Shown in pieces: positions 14,201 to 26,580 of a DNA stretch of 64,000 nucleotides. The notes under the pieces are model-generated. The model was not told the DNA's origin. It was given only the letters and a program-made list of their open reading frames with translations, and made no database searches. The stretch is from Camarhynchus parvulus (Eukaryota > Chordata > Aves > Passeriformes > Thraupidae): assembly GCF_901933205.1 (NCBI RefSeq), contig NC_044585.1, positions 5,146,001 to 5,210,000 on the forward strand, read 5' to 3'. Every line of letters begins with the position of its first letter. Within the stretch, counting starts at the first letter, position 1. The translations under genes and the position numbers were made by a program.

Positions 14201-17200
14201 GGCTTGGGGAATTGTCTAGGATTACACTCCATTCCTCAAATGAGAGCCTCCCACACTGGGGGATTAATTGGCAGGTAGGTTATAGAAACTGATAGTGAGG
14301 TAATTATATATAAAATTAGGTATTTTCATTTGAATACCTGACTGTGAAGCCATAGCATTATATTTCCCCAGCTGTTATACAACACTATTTAATCCACCTG
14401 AATTTTGATACATTTATAAAGCACCAAGAGTAGCAATGTGTTTTTCTGCATGACACCATATACAGAAGAGGACTGTGTGAGTCTTTAAGGAATTTCTCAT
14501 TATGTCCTCTTCCAGCTTCACTGGATCTGGTTTTTGAAAAGAGAAGGATTTTGTCTGGATGTTTTGTTACCTACTCACATACATGTGATCTGGGTTGGGA
14601 AAACTCTGCATGGTTGTAACTTCCTGGATCAGCCCAGAAAATTGGAACAGAAAAAGAATTTAGAAACCCCAGTTTCATGCCCCCTTTCTTTTTGAAGTAA
14701 GCTGAACCCACATCTAATTCTCTGACTGGCCTGAACAGTGTACTTAAATCTTTCTTGTGCCTAAGCTAAATATTTTATTTTTAAAAAATGGAATAGAACT
14801 AAACCTGAGCATCAAGAATATCTCTGTGTTCTCAAATATCCATCAGCCTTGTGTCAGTGCTTTAAGGAACATGCAAGATCCAGGGTTTAGTCAAAAATCA
14901 AATGAGGGCTTTTAAGCCAGCTTATTAGTTCCAAGGATGAAGACTTTGTCAAGCCCTCAACTTTGTTTTAACCCCTCCCTACAGATGAAGTCTTCTGTCA
15001 TCTCAACATTAATTTCTGTCAACACGTGGGGAATTTTGCTGAGAAATTTTCCAATCTTAACACATTACAGATGCATTTTTCTGCAAACATCTTGACTGCA
15101 GGGTGGCAGTTTCAAAGCAGAGACAAGAAGGTAGGAGAGGTGGGTCTCACTGCAGTGAAAGCCTGTTATGAGAACATTAGTCACCTAATCCCTAATTCCT
15201 GGGGGGACTGGGTTGGTACAAGATCACTTTATACTTGCCTTGTTTCTTGCTTTCCATTTGCATCTAATAATGACCATTGTAACAGACAGGATGCTGGGAT
15301 AGATCTAGCTGTGATCTAATCCAATCTGACTCCTCTTGTGTGATTTGATAGTGGCTCCAAGACACTGTCTCTCCAGAGAGAAGATTTACAAGGTTTACCC
15401 AATTTGAGTAGTCCCCATCAGTGGGGTTAGGGAGCTGTGGTGCCTCTAAGTGCTTGACAGAAGGACAGTGACTTTGTTCATCTGAAGTGGGACTGAGAGG
15501 CCTCTCGAGGCAAGTGCCATAGTGAAAAGCAAGTGCTATCATCGTTCCCTTCTTGCTCCCTAAATTTAAGACACTGAACTGTTAAGATCAGTTGCCTGAG
15601 GTGAGAATGTTTCTCAATGCTATAACAGGATTCTCTTCTCCTGGGGAAAGTACCGTGTCAGACTAGTTAGTACCTCCTGGCTTCTGGCAATTTATTTCTA
15701 ATGGCAGGAGCCAGAATTCCCCTTTTTCCACAGGAGACAAGGAAGACAGGACGCTCTGGCTGTTTGTTGGGTTTTCTTGCCTTTTCAAAATACTGTTTAA
15801 TACTTTCTAGATGTAGTTTTGCTCATTCATAGCACAGCGTAGTGCTTTTACACCTATGTATGTTTACTCCCCCCCCATTCCCTCAACTGTACCAAGAAAG
15901 TTCATAAGTGAATTGCAATTAGAGTGTGAATGCCAGGTTAGCTGGACCAGTAGTAAAATACAAAAAAAAAAAAGGATGCAGCAAGCTGTTGACTGCAGAG
16001 AGAATCTATGACCAGTAGAAGGTAAATAGAGAGGGGAGGAAACCTCAGCATTGCTGATTTATGTCTTTAGGTATCACAGAATAGCCTCAATGAACTCTTA
16101 ACTGCTTAAAATATTAGAAATAGACTCTTCAATGTGTTTTGAACCTCTCTGCTGCTCTGTTAGCACATAATACCCTTGCAGGACTGGCAGTAAGGGCTCA
16201 GGGGCCGATTACGGCATGGGGAGCTCTCTCTCATCATCCAGTCTTGTATGGAGCTCTCTGAAACTTAAGAGCAATGGTAACACAAGAGGAACACTGGAAA
16301 ATAGGAGTAATACGAGTATTTGGATGGTTCTACACTAATGCTGTGGAGCAGTCCCTGGAAAGATGGAATAATTAAAAAGGGAATAATGGGCAGGTCAGTG
16401 TCAAGGGCAAAGTGCAGTCTTCTACATCTGTCCTTGCATTGGCAAAGGAACAAGAAAATCTGCTGAACATTAATTAAACCTTTGGTTTTTTATTTTCTTT
16501 TCCAGTCACCTCTTGAATTTAGATCTTTCAGATTTCAACTATGTCTCAGAAGTACTGCAGAATAGTGAGATATCATGCTTACAGTGTTTGAGGAATCAAG
16601 AGGAAAGTGCTTAAACTCTTCAATTATCTGTTTTTCCTCTAATCTCCCTCCTTCTTTGCCAATGTAAATTACAACATATTAAACTCCCTCTTGCTGTGAG
16701 GACAAAACTACGCGCACAAGGGGAAGAGTGGGAAGGGAAAAGGAAGGGAAAGAACATGATATTCGTGCACTACGAAGTAAACAGGTCCAAAACAGTCTTA
16801 AGTTTTACAGGAAATGCACAGCATGCCAAGTCACCCATCCCCTGCCGCCTGCCTGCCCAGAGCACAAAGGGGAGTCTCTGGACACACTCAATTTCATTTT
16901 GGGTTGTGTCACTAGACCCAGGAACTGATGGGAAGAAGACAGGTTAAAGAACCTTATTCTTAAGGCAGCCCTCTTTATTCCCAACTAAAAGCATCAGAGG
17001 GGCTTTCCTCTCCTCTTTGTAAAAAGAGCAGAAATCCCATTTCACCCTCCTGTTCAGAACTGCCTGCCTGTACCTGCTCCTCCTGCCTCTGCTGGTCTGC
17101 TGTGTGTGTTTGGAATGAAAGATTTTCCCTGCAAGCCCTGAACCTCTTCCCTGGCCTGTCAGGCTCTTATCAGCACAGGTTCCTCAGTGGGCCACAATGA

Positions 17201-18539
17201 TTTACTGTCCAAATAGTGCTGTTCTTTGTCAGAGATTGTGATCGAAAAGCCTTACTTTGCAGCTAATAAGCAACTCTTCCCTTTCCCTCATGTTTTTTTA
17301 CCTTTCTTCAAATGTTGTTTTACGAGCCCATTGCTTGCTACCTGCCTGACACAGAAGCTGTGCCTCAGGGCATCATTTTCTCACCTCTAAGCCAGAGGGT
17401 TGTTGCTTTGATGCTGGGTTTGAAGAGCTTGGAACAGCTCCATGAAGGGTATCTACTCTGTCTCCCCAGGGCAATCTGCTCAGGTGAGGAAAGTTGCCTT
17501 CATGGTTCACACTGGCATTCTGCACATTGCTGGTTTGTTTTGTTTTTCCCTGATACAAAAGTAAAACGTTTTATAAAGGGAGAGGGCTTGACATTTATCA
17601 GATGTTTGAAAATGGCAACATGAACAGGAATGGGAAAATGCCTGTTATTCACTGCATGTTTCTAAGGTTAAACTTCAAATGCTTGAGCACTTCGTTCTTA
17701 AGAGGTCAAAGTAGCAATCAGGGAAGGGGATTCTTGGCTGCAGTATACTTCCAAAAAATGGGAAAAGACAATTATCCTTTCACTAGTCCATAACTTTAGT
17801 TGCTACTTGTCAACTTGCTTCCCATATAAGAAAGGTGATGCTTTCTTGTTGATATCAAGCAAACCAGACATTCTACTGCTTCATTTTCATTAGAAGCTTC
17901 CTATTAATCAAACTATTTTCCAGAAAGATCCCATTTCTATTTCTGCCTAGAAATTCACATACTGAAAGTATGCCCATAACCTTTAAACTAAGTCCTGTCC
18001 TGAGATGCCTTCAACCATGCAGGAAGATTTGATAGCATGGACACTGCAAATGCTTTTTATCTTTAGTTCAAGCACAAATACAACCAGACACACTCAGTTG
18101 AGATGATATTTCAACCACAAGGCAATAGAGATGTCCAGACTATTCACAATTCCATTCTGAATTGATTTTTTTCTTTTTTCCTCCTTACTTTACATAGAGG
18201 CATGCAAGTGTGTATTTCACTATTTATCTTCATACTGTAGAAATGTGTATTTTACCTTATCATTTTTCTCAAATGCATGTTATTATCTCTGTGTACACCT
18301 GAATGGTGATTTGACAGCCTATCATTTTCACATGTTAGAACACATTTTAAAGTGTCTGTCAAAGGAGCCTGTTCTTAGCACCAGCTCTGTCACCCTTCAG
18401 CAGGGCTGCTTATTAATCATCATTCACATAAAAAGCTGTTTCCTTTGTGCAACAAACATGAGAAAAATAAAAGGGCAAAATGTAAAGATGCATAAATTCT
18501 TTGAGATTTAGTGAACTGCAGTTGAAGCTTGCGTGCCAC

Positions 18540-18890
18540 CTCAAGATATCTTGTCAGATTCCAAGCATTTTAAAAATAATTCCAGAGCAATAAATGATAA
18601 GAGCTCCCAAGTTAATGCAGTACTGCAGGTAGTGACGTAGATCAGTAGGGTTTCTAAACATGCTGCAGCAGCCTTTGCAAGTTCAGAGGTGCTAAACCTG
18701 ACAACCCCTCCAAATTCCAGCTGTAATTGTTTTCTCTCCATTAATGTCTCATTGCATTTTCAATGGAGACATCATTCCTTTCTTTGTCCTGAGCTCATGT
18801 GTAACATTCCTCCATCACATTAAACTGCTGCCAATTTCTGCCCTGAAGCAGGCTGCAATTAAGTGGAGGATTAATGCTACTCCTTCTTTG
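18540..18890. promoter_or_regulatory. Candidate conserved noncoding element (motif-based)
   Basis: Contains CCATTAATGTC, GCTGTAATTG, CAATTAAGTGGAGGATTAATG (a TAAGTGG NKX2-like word beside ATTAA words) and TGACGTAG in about 350 bases without repeats. Motif content only; there was no alignment. Confidence 0.22.
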
Positions 18891-21800
18891 ACCCAAAACA
18901 AGCTTGGGTCCTTGCTGAAGCAGAAACTTGCTCCAACTATTCTATTGGATTTCTTGTTTCTTGAAAGAAAAAGCAAACGTGGACTTCACACCTGGCTCGG
19001 AGTGTGCTGATACAAGAAAGTCAAGGGTAGCTGTGAGTGCTCTGCTGTTTAACTGGAGGCACAGAGCCTTCCTATGGTCCGAAATGGGCAAATTACTGAT
19101 ACAGTGTCAAACTTAACAAAACAGATCAGATTAATACCTTGCCATTTAGTTTCTTCTTCAAAGGAGTACTAAAATAGTATCTAGTGCAAGAAGAGCTCCT
19201 TCTTATACTCTTCATGTAACTGTTAAGTTGTATTAAGAGCTTTTGGTGGTGGTGGAGTTTTGTTCCTTCGAGTCAGATTTGAATTTGGTTTGTGTATGCC
19301 AAGCATTTGTGTGATCCACCTGGAAGTCCTCAGCATCAGTGATTTTGATTGAGAGATAGTTCTGGTTTTGTGGCTCTCAGAGGTGGTATTTCTCACCCTT
19401 TTCTGAATCTGAGCAGCACTTGAGAACCAAGACTTTAATTAATGATGGCATCTCAGGCAGCTGCTGGTGGCTGCCGGCTTAGAGCAGAGTACATCTCAGG
19501 TCACACTGACAGCAGAGGGTCCAGGGGAAGAGAAAACGAGGAGACCCATGTGCACAGAATTGGAAACCTATCTTCTGCTTGATTGTGTTTTAGCAGTTAG
19601 AACTGAACTGTTTAGGACTGCTTAATTTTTTTTTAGGTTCTTAATTGTTGAACAAGCAGTTCAGCATTTCAGTCTCCTCTGCAATTTTCACGTTGCTTGT
19701 GTCAGAAGGGATGTCTCTCATCAGCCAAGTGCCCACTGGCACAGGCACTGAGAGTGTCCAAAATGCCAGCTGCAATTAAGCATTTCTGTTGTGAAGCCTC
19801 ACAGTTTGTGCGTGGTGAGAACAACTTCCCTCCCTGAGCACGAACTGGAGCGTACCAACCTCAGCAGCAAGAAAACCACACGTCCCTTCTCAGGTACTCA
19901 CAGGCACACAATACAGAGCCTCACATGTAAATTGAGCAATATGTGGCCATTCTGTGCATCCATGCACTGCTTACAGAGAGAAGAGGTAGAACTAACCTCA
20001 GTGCTGTCCTTAGATTTCTCCCTAAACTAATGGTCTGCTATGTGACTGCTTACTTGGCAGCCAGTCATATTCAAATTCAGGGACAGATTTTTTTTTTTTT
20101 TAATTTTAAACCCCCCTGTTACTCTTGAAGAACAAGTACAGTCAAGGAAATAGTGCATTTTTATCACTGAATCTTTTGCTAATGTCACAGAGCTGACACA
20201 GGTTTTACTTTTGTCCATAACTATGTACACAGACAATATGTGATGGTGTCGTTTAGCACCAGACTTGGCCTATAAAGCTGAGCTGAGGGAGGCCGAGGCA
20301 GCTCCCCCTCCCATTTCAGTGTGAAGTCCTGCTCATCTGCATTTAGCCTGGCTTTGCAGAGCCAGCAGTTCAAGTTGCCTCACTTCACTTGCAGAGACAG
20401 CACATTTGAGCTGAGGTCTACGGAATGCAATACAGAACAATGCTCCCTTCTCGCTGGGAAATGGCCCAAAAGGCTCTTGTTCAAATCCTCAGGGTTTATG
20501 TGGGACTCAGAGTTACCACCTCAGGTGGCTTGACCCACCTGGTTGTGACCTCCAGCTAACACAATTCTTCATCCTACACAAACAGAGGGTTTTTCTCCTT
20601 GCTACAGAGCAAACAGGTTTAGATAGTGCAGATTTGCTTCCTTCAGGGCTGAAGGAGACAGGAGGCTGGAGCAATAAAATCCATTATATATATAATTTTG
20701 TATCTCCTTATCATGAACTCCTAAGAAAGGGAACTAAGAGGATCACTACTGAGAAAAGCACTATAATTGTAGCTCCTGAGCACCACATGGAGAAAATTGC
20801 CAAGGCAACCAATCATTCCACAGCAAGGGCAGAGGTAGTTAAGATGAGGTTGTTACAAACCCCTGCTGTGCATAATCATATAGTAAGCAACATTTTTAAA
20901 AGGCTCTTGTAAAAAATAGGACAGAGTGGAAAGGAACGAGAGAAATTAATTTAGTCCTATTTTTCTGCTTGTTCACTGATTGAGGTATAAGAGCAAATTA
21001 TATGTGTGTCCTGCACCTGAGGACTCTGGGGGCTGGCAGGGAACAGCTGCTTCCTTCAAAACAATGCAGACCGTCTGACACATAGGGCACTGGGCTAGTT
21101 TTACCTGAAAAAAACATACTTTTGTTTCTAATGTATTTTTAAATATGAAATCCGAGCAAAAGTTCTCTTCTGATGCAGAAGCTTAAGTCTTGGCTCTTTG
21201 TTACAAATTGTGTTCTTGGGGGATTGATTGAAGCCAACAAGATTTTGTGAATAGGATTTATTCCTGGAGTATGAGATTTGCAGATCAAATCTTTCAAAAT
21301 TAAAAGGGTATATCCACAAAATCCTTCTACCATCAGCAAACTCTTCTGAAGCAGATCTTCCCCTGGATTCCTCCATCCCATTACTCCAAGCTACCACATC
21401 TTTCCATAAAGAATTTAGGTGTGGGGTTTGTTTGGTTTGCTGAGGAAGGATGCTTTTATGTTGAGGCAGAAAACTGCAGTTGAGGGTATTTAGGTTGTGC
21501 CCACAGGGCTTCTCACAGAGTGAGCAGTGTGTAGCAAGTTATTACTTGACTTCTATGGCATCGCTAAAAAGATAGGGATAATACTTCACTATTTCAAGGT
21601 GATACAAAACTAGAGTAGTGCTTGAAATCATGCTGAAACAGCCTCTTTTCCCTCAAATAGAAGGTGTAATGGAGGCAGCAGTTTGTTATTATTATGTATT
21701 TACCCAATCTCATCTAGATTTTACATGTTTTTGCCCTGTGGTTATGTCAAATAGGGAAGAATATGGGAAATATGATTATAGGCTGTGAAGTAAATTGCTC

Positions 21801-23159
21801 TTATTTGCTGTTTTCTCCATAAAAGCTTCTTGGGGGAGCTAGGAGCTCAAAGGTAATTTTAGCTATCTCAGAGTGGGGTTTATGCACCAATGAAAGCATT
21901 ATCCTCTTCCCTGTCCTCTTAGCAGCCAGAAAGTGATTTGGGTTCCCCCTCTCCTTCTCCACCAGGTTAGGAAGGAGCCCATCTGGGGTGGCTGGACTAA
22001 CTGAGCTACTCAGAGCTAATTTGCTTATGAGCTGCACTTGCAAATTCATCTGTGGAAACACAAGCTCACAGCTTGGCATGGCCCATCTTTGAGACACAAT
22101 GGTCCTCCCTTCACTCAAAGCTGACCACAGCCAAGTTCCCTTCTGGTATCACTGAATTACTGTGTTTGACAGAAATTATATAAACAGTATTTGTACAAAA
22201 CAGCTCTGTGCCCGCCTTGTCTTTTCTGAAGCCTTAGGAGACGAACTGGACAGCACAGAGTCATCGAGCTGGTGCTGCTTGGGCTCTTCTGGAGCTGAGC
22301 CATGGATCAGTGGGCTCCTTTCTGGCAGCCTTTTGCCACCCCTGCTTCAGTTATTTTGCTTTGCTTTACTCCAATTTCCACACAAATTGTGCCTAAGTGT
22401 GCAGGAGAAGTCTTGAACAAAGCTAGAGAAGTCTCGCCTGGTTTTTCTGGCTTTACAGTCCCAGTCCTACACGTGTGCTCCTGGAAGCCTGTACATCCCA
22501 GTGGCTTGGACTGAGAGCAAGACTCTCCTGTAGGCCTGGTGTTACAACTTTGGCTTGGCTCAGAGAAGTCAGGAGCTTGTCAGTGCTCCTCTTGAGACTG
22601 AAAACAGCATTTCCAGTCCAGGGAGCAAAGAGCAAGAGACAAACCAAGGTGTTCTACACATCAACACAAGGCACTTTGTCCAGATAATTCCAGACAAAGA
22701 GCCTTATGTTTATGCCTGTGAAGTTTTGCCATGAAATGAGAACCCCTTAGATTTGAAACAATGCAGATGGAGCTCCAGGTCATGAGGCCTGAGATGTGCA
22801 AACCTGTCTTTTTTATCAGTTCAAAGCTGTACATTCTGATGTCTCTCAGGTCAACCTTTATCTCTTGAAATGTATCATAGGAGCAAAAGAAGTTATTAAA
22901 CTCTGGGGAGAAACTGGTTCCTTTCCTGTGAGACTTTGCTCACTCTCCCATTCCCTATGAATGTCATTGTATCTGCTGTTTGCTGAGCAGGAAATGCATT
23001 ATTAAAGCAGTTTCTCCTCCATAAACTGCTTTGCATCTGACTGTTCCATTGTAAATCCGTAGCCACAAAGTCAGGCCACCTTGGGATAACCCAACGTGAA
23101 ATCTGACCTGATGAAAATGGTTCATGCCTCCCAGCCTGCATTGCAACCTGTGAGAAGGG

Positions 23160-23480
23160 CTTTTATTATTTATTCAAAACCTGTTTAAATCCCCCTTTTT
23201 CTGAAACAACCATTTTAAAAATATTAAAACACCACAGCTAAGCTGGGAGATTAAACAAGTTTAAACCTTATCATCGCAGGTGGGATATTAGTCCAATAAA
23301 ATGAGGAGGGATGGCAAGCTGCATGGTAACTGGAGCCCCTTCTACTCAGTAACTAATCACTGAGAAAGCATTTGGGGAAGGAGGGGGAGAGGGGATGAGG
23401 GACTGACACAAACAATGCATCCAGGCTCCTGGCAACCCTCTCTGTTTACCATGGTGATGCACAAAAGGAAGAATGCCATG
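23160..23480. promoter_or_regulatory. Candidate conserved noncoding element (texture-based)
   Basis: TTTAAA-rich start, then AGTCCAATAAAATGAGG, ACTAATCACTGAG and TACCATGGTGATGC, which partly resembles an RFX X-box half. Non-repetitive and distinct from the flanks. Weak evidence. Confidence 0.2.
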
Positions 23481-26220
23481 CAGAGTAGCAGACCTGGATC
23501 TGTCCCCATAACACTTGCCCTAGATTCAAGTGCTCTGGGAGGCTGATAATGTGACCTTCAGATATTTTTTCTGATGGGTGATGCTGTAGCTGGACAACAC
23601 TGTTCCAAAGCTGTCAAAAGGCTGCATAGTATTTGCCTACATTTCTTCTATTACACATTTTTCTTTCACATCTTTAGCTATCAATGCCTCTCTTCCACAT
23701 TTCTGCTCTTGTACTGAGGCTTTTTAAAGAAAGCCACAGTCTTTCTATGGGCCTTCTTCACTCAGAAGTTTAACTTCATTCAAAGTATTTGAATTAAAAC
23801 TCATCAAAGTCCGAAGTTTTCAGGTGAGGGATGACTATTTAAAATAATATTCTCCTCTCTTGAGAGTAGTATTTTCTAATAGGCCATTCATGTTCTAAGG
23901 TACCCTAACTTCTGTTTTCCAGCAGGAGTATTTATGGAAACAACTTTAATGTCCTACAGCTGGATCAGCCCTTCCCTTCTGTCCCCAGACTTCAGTCCAG
24001 GCGGATCACAAGTGGAAGTACAGCCTGGGGAGCCCCAGCAAGAGATGAGGCCCTTCTAACCCTGAGGCACAGATGTACCAAACAGGACTGCCTTGTACTG
24101 CCCCACAACACGGTAAGGAAGGGGTTTATCAGTACAGGTACTTGACCATCTGAGTGGTGAGACAATCATTTCATGCTAAGACAAATTACATTGGTTGCTT
24201 ACAAGTTTAACCTCTTTTGTCACCAGCATTGAGACCTATGAAGTTGTTCCTTTTCTGGGGTATCTTTACACAGACACAGACTGACAGTGGAGAGGATCCA
24301 AAGTGAAAAAAACCAACAAAACAAACAGTGCAAGCAAGATTTTCAGGGCTACATAATTGTCCTGAGTGAGGGGCAGTAATCACTCAGTGATATTTCAGTA
24401 ATTCAGGTTCTCCAGACTTGAGAAGTTTTAGGAGGAAAATTCAACATGTATAAAAATCCACTATGATCTTAAGTAGATGAAGACAAAAGGGCTAAAAATC
24501 AGGCCACTACTCCTGTCCCTCACTGTTGATTCTGATAAAAGTTTTAACCAGAAACTAACACTCCACACTCTCTACAAAGGAGAAGGAAAGTTTTGAGAGC
24601 TGGAACCTGACTTATTTGAGCTGGACAGGTTTCATCTGGCTGTCATTGAGGAAAACTTTGAGGAAACATTTCTTTTAAACACAAACCTGTTTCTAACAGA
24701 AGAATTTGTGCTTTTACCATGTATCACAGGTACTTAGGCAGGCAGTGTGCACTGTATAAACCCAAATCATTAAATAGCTCTTGGCCACTGCTTAAAGTGA
24801 GACAAATATCTGCCTGAGCTATATACTTAAATGCTTAAGAGAGGGAAAAAAATGGGACAGAGTTAATAGAAATCTCAGAGCACTAATAATGCAAGTGTAA
24901 CTCCTAGAAGGAGAACTACTGAATGGTGCATCCAGAAATAACTTAGGAGGAATCTGAAAATAGTAAATGAGGTGCTTTGAAGGGGTCACCAGTGGGTGTG
25001 AAGGACAAACACAGTGTTAGAGACTGATGGGGGAAACCCTCTAACCTTGCTGGGTTGCCTGAGAGCAGAGCCAGGGGGAGAATAGATCCAGAGCAGGTGT
25101 GAGATGGTCCAGCTTTCAGGTATTTTTGAACACACCTGTAAGCCTGATGCCCATGCTCCCAGCCCTTGATGATTGCATTTGCCTCTCCTTGTCACTAACA
25201 CACCTTTTTTGGTGGGAATTGTAAAGAAACATTTAGTTGTAACTGAAGGAACACTGCACCAGGGAGTGTGAGAAGGCTGATTTCATTGAATTAGAGATTT
25301 CCATGAGATTCTAAGGAGTAGCACAGAAGTGAATATACAGGGAGGGTGTTCTGTGGGCCACAGAACATCTGATTCCTTGTGGAGGATGGACTTTCTACTC
25401 ATGACATAGTTCAGGTATGTTTCCAGCTCTCAACTCCAAAGGATTAGAGTGATTCCCCAGAGGTTTGAGGTTGTGTTAGCATTCTTGGATTCTTTGGGGT
25501 TTATTTAACCTCTCTTCCACTAAGTATGGCCTCTGCAGTCCGAGATGTTTCCTTTTTCTAAGAGTGACACAGGCAGTTCATCCCCATTCAGTATTCCTAT
25601 CTACAGTTAAATTTTATGTCAGGGATAATCATCACTTCCTATCTCAGCTACATTAGCCTCTTCCTGTATACCAACTTATAATCAATGTAAGTTTGGGATA
25701 TAATACAATTTTAAAGCTTGCTGCTAAAGTATTCTTGCATCAGAGGTGTACAGAAAACATCTCAGTCTGATGTGTGAGGCTACATGTCCCCACACTACAT
25801 TGTCCATTGGTGCCCAGTTTGTACTTTGCAAACAGCACCAGACCAGCCTCTGTTCCACTGGCTGCTGTATTTTCAAGTACAACAAAGGGGTACCTTTGAT
25901 GACCACAAACACAAGTGCTTGCAGTCATGTCTCATTCAAGTCTAATGGCACTCAAGATGCCCAAAAATCAAGTTAATTAAATGGTGCACGAGATGCTCAG
26001 TACTGCCTTTAACTCTCAAGATACAGTCCCAGTATTCTACACCAACCATGTCTTCAGTGAAAGCCTCTTTAAATATGTCTTCTTTAATACAAGTAAAGCA
26101 GCTCTTTATCAGATCTATCCATATACATAATCTCATTTTTTTTGTCAGACCAAATCCAAAATCCCTCTGGTTTTGAACATTTATGAGGCTTTAGCACAAA
26201 GGTCACCCACAGAACACAAC

Positions 26221-26580
26221 CCAGCCGGCAGCAGGGAGAGCCGGCAGGGAGAGCCCCTCGCCCTCAGCCCTGCTGCAGGTGAAGCCTCCGGTGTGCACAG
26301 GGAGCGCTGACAACGGGGAACGTGGGAATGAGATCGGCAAGGGGAACCTCGGCTTGCTGCTGGCACAGCATCACACAGGTGGTGCGCTGGAGTGTGGTTC
26401 TGCCACCTGAGGCTGAGGCGTCCCCTCAGCCAGTGTCCCGGTGCAACGGGGACACAGCATGTGAGGACGCAGCCAGTGTGTCCTGGCGCCTCCAGCCTTG
26501 GGCTGCGGCGACACCTCCCGGGAGCTGACGGCACAGGAGCAGCCCCCACTCCTCCGCTGCCCCGGCTCTTGTCCGATCCA
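26221..26580. promoter_or_regulatory. CpG-rich patch in the gene desert
   Basis: By hand count about 22 CpG dinucleotides fall in 360 bases at roughly 65% GC, inside DNA that is otherwise AT-rich and CpG-poor. The observed/expected ratio is about 0.6, at the edge of the usual CpG-island threshold. Frames are open on both strands here, as expected from composition, and none resembles a known protein. It could be the promoter of an unannotated noncoding RNA, an orphan CpG island, or a GC-rich relic of a repeat. Confidence 0.45.

Larger units (their letters stand above)
11226..26220. other. Gene-free region, about 15 kb
   Basis: Both strands were read. The open frames are short, start at arbitrary points and show no recognisable domain. 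No CR1 tail was seen. Simple features are A runs near 12220 and 15962 and a T run near 20089. Two stretches with enhancer-like texture are listed separately. Confidence 0.55.
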
